Shown here: one piece after another, positions 63,263 through 64,000 of the stretch | How positions within the stretch are numbered: position 1 is the stretch's first letter | How the letters are laid out: every line of letters starts with the position of its first letter | Notes under the pieces: generated by a model | Told to the model about the DNA's origin: nothing | The model's input: the letters and a program-made list of their open reading frames with translations, nothing else | The model's database searches: none | Translations under genes and position numbers: made by a program | Assembly (NCBI GenBank): GCA_016792845.1 | Contig: JAEUKH010000028.1 | Span: 124,001-188,000 of the forward strand | Direction: 5' to 3' | DNA: 64,000 nt | DNA from: Myxococcales bacterium | GTDB lineage: Bacteria > Myxococcota_A > Polyangia > Polyangiales > Ga0077539

Positions 63263-63922
63263 TCAGCCCCGCACTTGCTCTTGCATGCCGAGGAGGGTGA
63301 AGAGGCGTCGCAGCGCGTCGATGTCGTCGATGGCGACCTTCTCTTCGATGATGCGGATGTACTGCCCCTCGCGGAGCTGGATCACGGCCCGCTTGACCGT
63401 GTCGACGTCGAGCCCCGAGCGCGCCGACAGTTCGAGCGGCGACACCGCGACCTGGGCCGCGCCGGTGTTGCGACCGGCTTCGAGCGCGAGCTTCAAGAGC
63501 GCGTTGACGACCTTCGAGGTCGCGTCGCGGAGGAGCATGTTCTCAAACTGATCTTCGGCGTCGCGGAGCCGCCGGACGAGCTGCTGAACGAGCCGCGCGG
63601 CCACCGCGGGGCTGCCCTGGAGGAGCTGGTTGAAGGTGTCGGGGTCGAGGGCCAGCACCACGACATCGGAGAGGGCCACGGCGCTGGTGCCGCGCTGCGT
63701 GCCGGGCAAGAGCGCCCCCTCGCCGAAGAGGTCGCCCGGCTTGAGGATCTGCACCGAGCGCTCGACGCTCCGCACGCGCTTGACCACCCGCACGCGCCCC
63801 TCTTGGAGCATGAAGACTTCGCGGGCGGCGTCGCCCTCGCGAAAGATGGTCTCGCCGTTGCCGTAGCGACGGCCAAAGTGCTCAAGCAGACGATCACGTT
63901 CGACCGAAGAGATTTCGCTCAT
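63263..63922 (-). CDS. Crp/Fnr-family transcriptional regulator
   Basis: 219 residues. N-terminal cyclic-nucleotide-binding fold with GDLFGEGALLPGTQRGTSAVAL near residue 63, close to the cNMP-binding cassette. No Fnr-type cysteine cluster. The C-terminal winged helix has a recognition region LSARSGLDVDTVKRAVIQLREG near 165. It probably senses a small ligand and binds DNA as a dimer. A 13-bp palindrome just upstream may be its own operator. It is separated from the TPR operon downstream by 128 bases. Confidence 0.87.
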   Translation of the reverse strand: MSEISSVERDRLLEHFGRRYGNGETIFREGDAAREVFMLQEGRVRVVKRVRSVERSVQILKPGDLFGEGALLPGTQRGTSAVALSDVVVLALDPDTFNQLLQGSPAVAARLVQQLVRRLRDAEDQFENMLLRDATSKVVNALLKLALEAGRNTGAAQVAVSPLELSARSGLDVDTVKRAVIQLREGQYIRIIEEKVAIDDIDALRRLFTLLGMQEQVRG

Positions 63923-63938
63923 CGCGGGGTGACGTCAG

Positions 63939-63951
63939 GTTGTATTACAAC
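63939..63951. promoter_or_regulatory. 13-bp palindrome upstream of the Crp/Fnr gene
   Basis: GTTGTA-T-TACAAC lies 16 bases before the start codon. On the minus strand it contains TAATAC, a -10-like hexamer. A dimeric Crp-family protein could bind here for autoregulation, though the half-site differs from TGTGA. Confidence 0.4.
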
Positions 63952-64000
63952 GCGGCCCCGCCTTCGAGGGGCATCGTCGTGGGCGGTGCAGATTCTCTGT

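Overview
The window is very GC-rich and densely packed. It has many GTG starts and short or negative intergenic distances. Cys-rich repeat lipoproteins of the MopE type, an RCC1-repeat lipoprotein, a MYXO-CTERM-like tail (end of the 42333-43703 product) and thrombospondin-type-3/OmpA proteins all point to a Myxococcota chromosome, probably Polyangiales-like. That assignment is inferred from gene content, not from a marker gene. I saw no rRNA, tRNA, CRISPR array, insertion sequence or prophage. No gene-free stretch exceeds 300 bases; the longest is the 298 bases upstream of lon.

Layout. 1-8.7 kb: lon (cut by the window edge), a YfhO-type membrane protein, a lipoprotein hydrolase and an OmpA/TSP3 outer-membrane protein. 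8.9-12.1 kb: a GT4 glycosyltransferase and an AsnB-type amidotransferase. 12.2-20.2 kb: a giant Cys-rich lipoprotein, an unknown gene, a DIPP-synthase-like CDP-alcohol phosphotransferase, an RCC1 lipoprotein and a TPR/PEGA protein. 20.2-32.1 kb: a surface-glycan and inositol-phosphate region with methyltransferase - flippase - methyltransferase, two convergent GT4 enzymes, a cytidylyltransferase fused to a HisC-like aminotransferase, a LicC-like cytidylyltransferase coupled to a CDP-alcohol phosphotransferase, an MFS carrier and myo-inositol-1-phosphate synthase. 32.2-40 kb: small secreted proteins, an ErpA-type Fe-S carrier, a polysaccharide deacetylase, an RND/MMPL protein, two methyltransferases and a TPR protein. 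40-50.2 kb: a MepA-like endopeptidase and a run of secreted or lipoprotein genes, including a large esterase and a second Cys-rich lipoprotein. 50.2-59.5 kb: an AhpD-like protein, homoserine kinase, a CrtW-like ketolase, a methyltransferase, and a probable operon rel - PP2C-like - methyltransferase - lipoprotein - double-module ThyX. 59.6-64 kb: a small membrane protein, a PCC/DUF296-domain protein, recO, a RodZ-like gene, a Tgl/PilW-like TPR lipoprotein and a Crp/Fnr regulator.

The most interesting set is the inositol/CDP-alcohol group (16.5-17.7 and 25.6-32.1 kb). It can make myo-inositol-1-phosphate. It holds two cytidylyltransferase modules (one fused to an aminotransferase) and two CDP-alcohol phosphotransferases. 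It lies beside glycosyltransferases, a flippase and methyltransferases. It resembles the inositol-lipid gene set known from Bacteroidetes and the CDP-inositol route of thermophiles, but the domain combinations here suggest an inositol- or amino-alcohol-phosphate-decorated lipid or glycan whose structure cannot be read from sequence.

Recurrent signals: -10-like hexamers lie only 7-13 nt before many first start codons that lack a Shine-Dalgarno sequence (possible leaderless transcripts). Five convergent gene pairs overlap at their 3' ends. Several tandem genes are coupled by ATGA/GTGA/TTGA overlaps.
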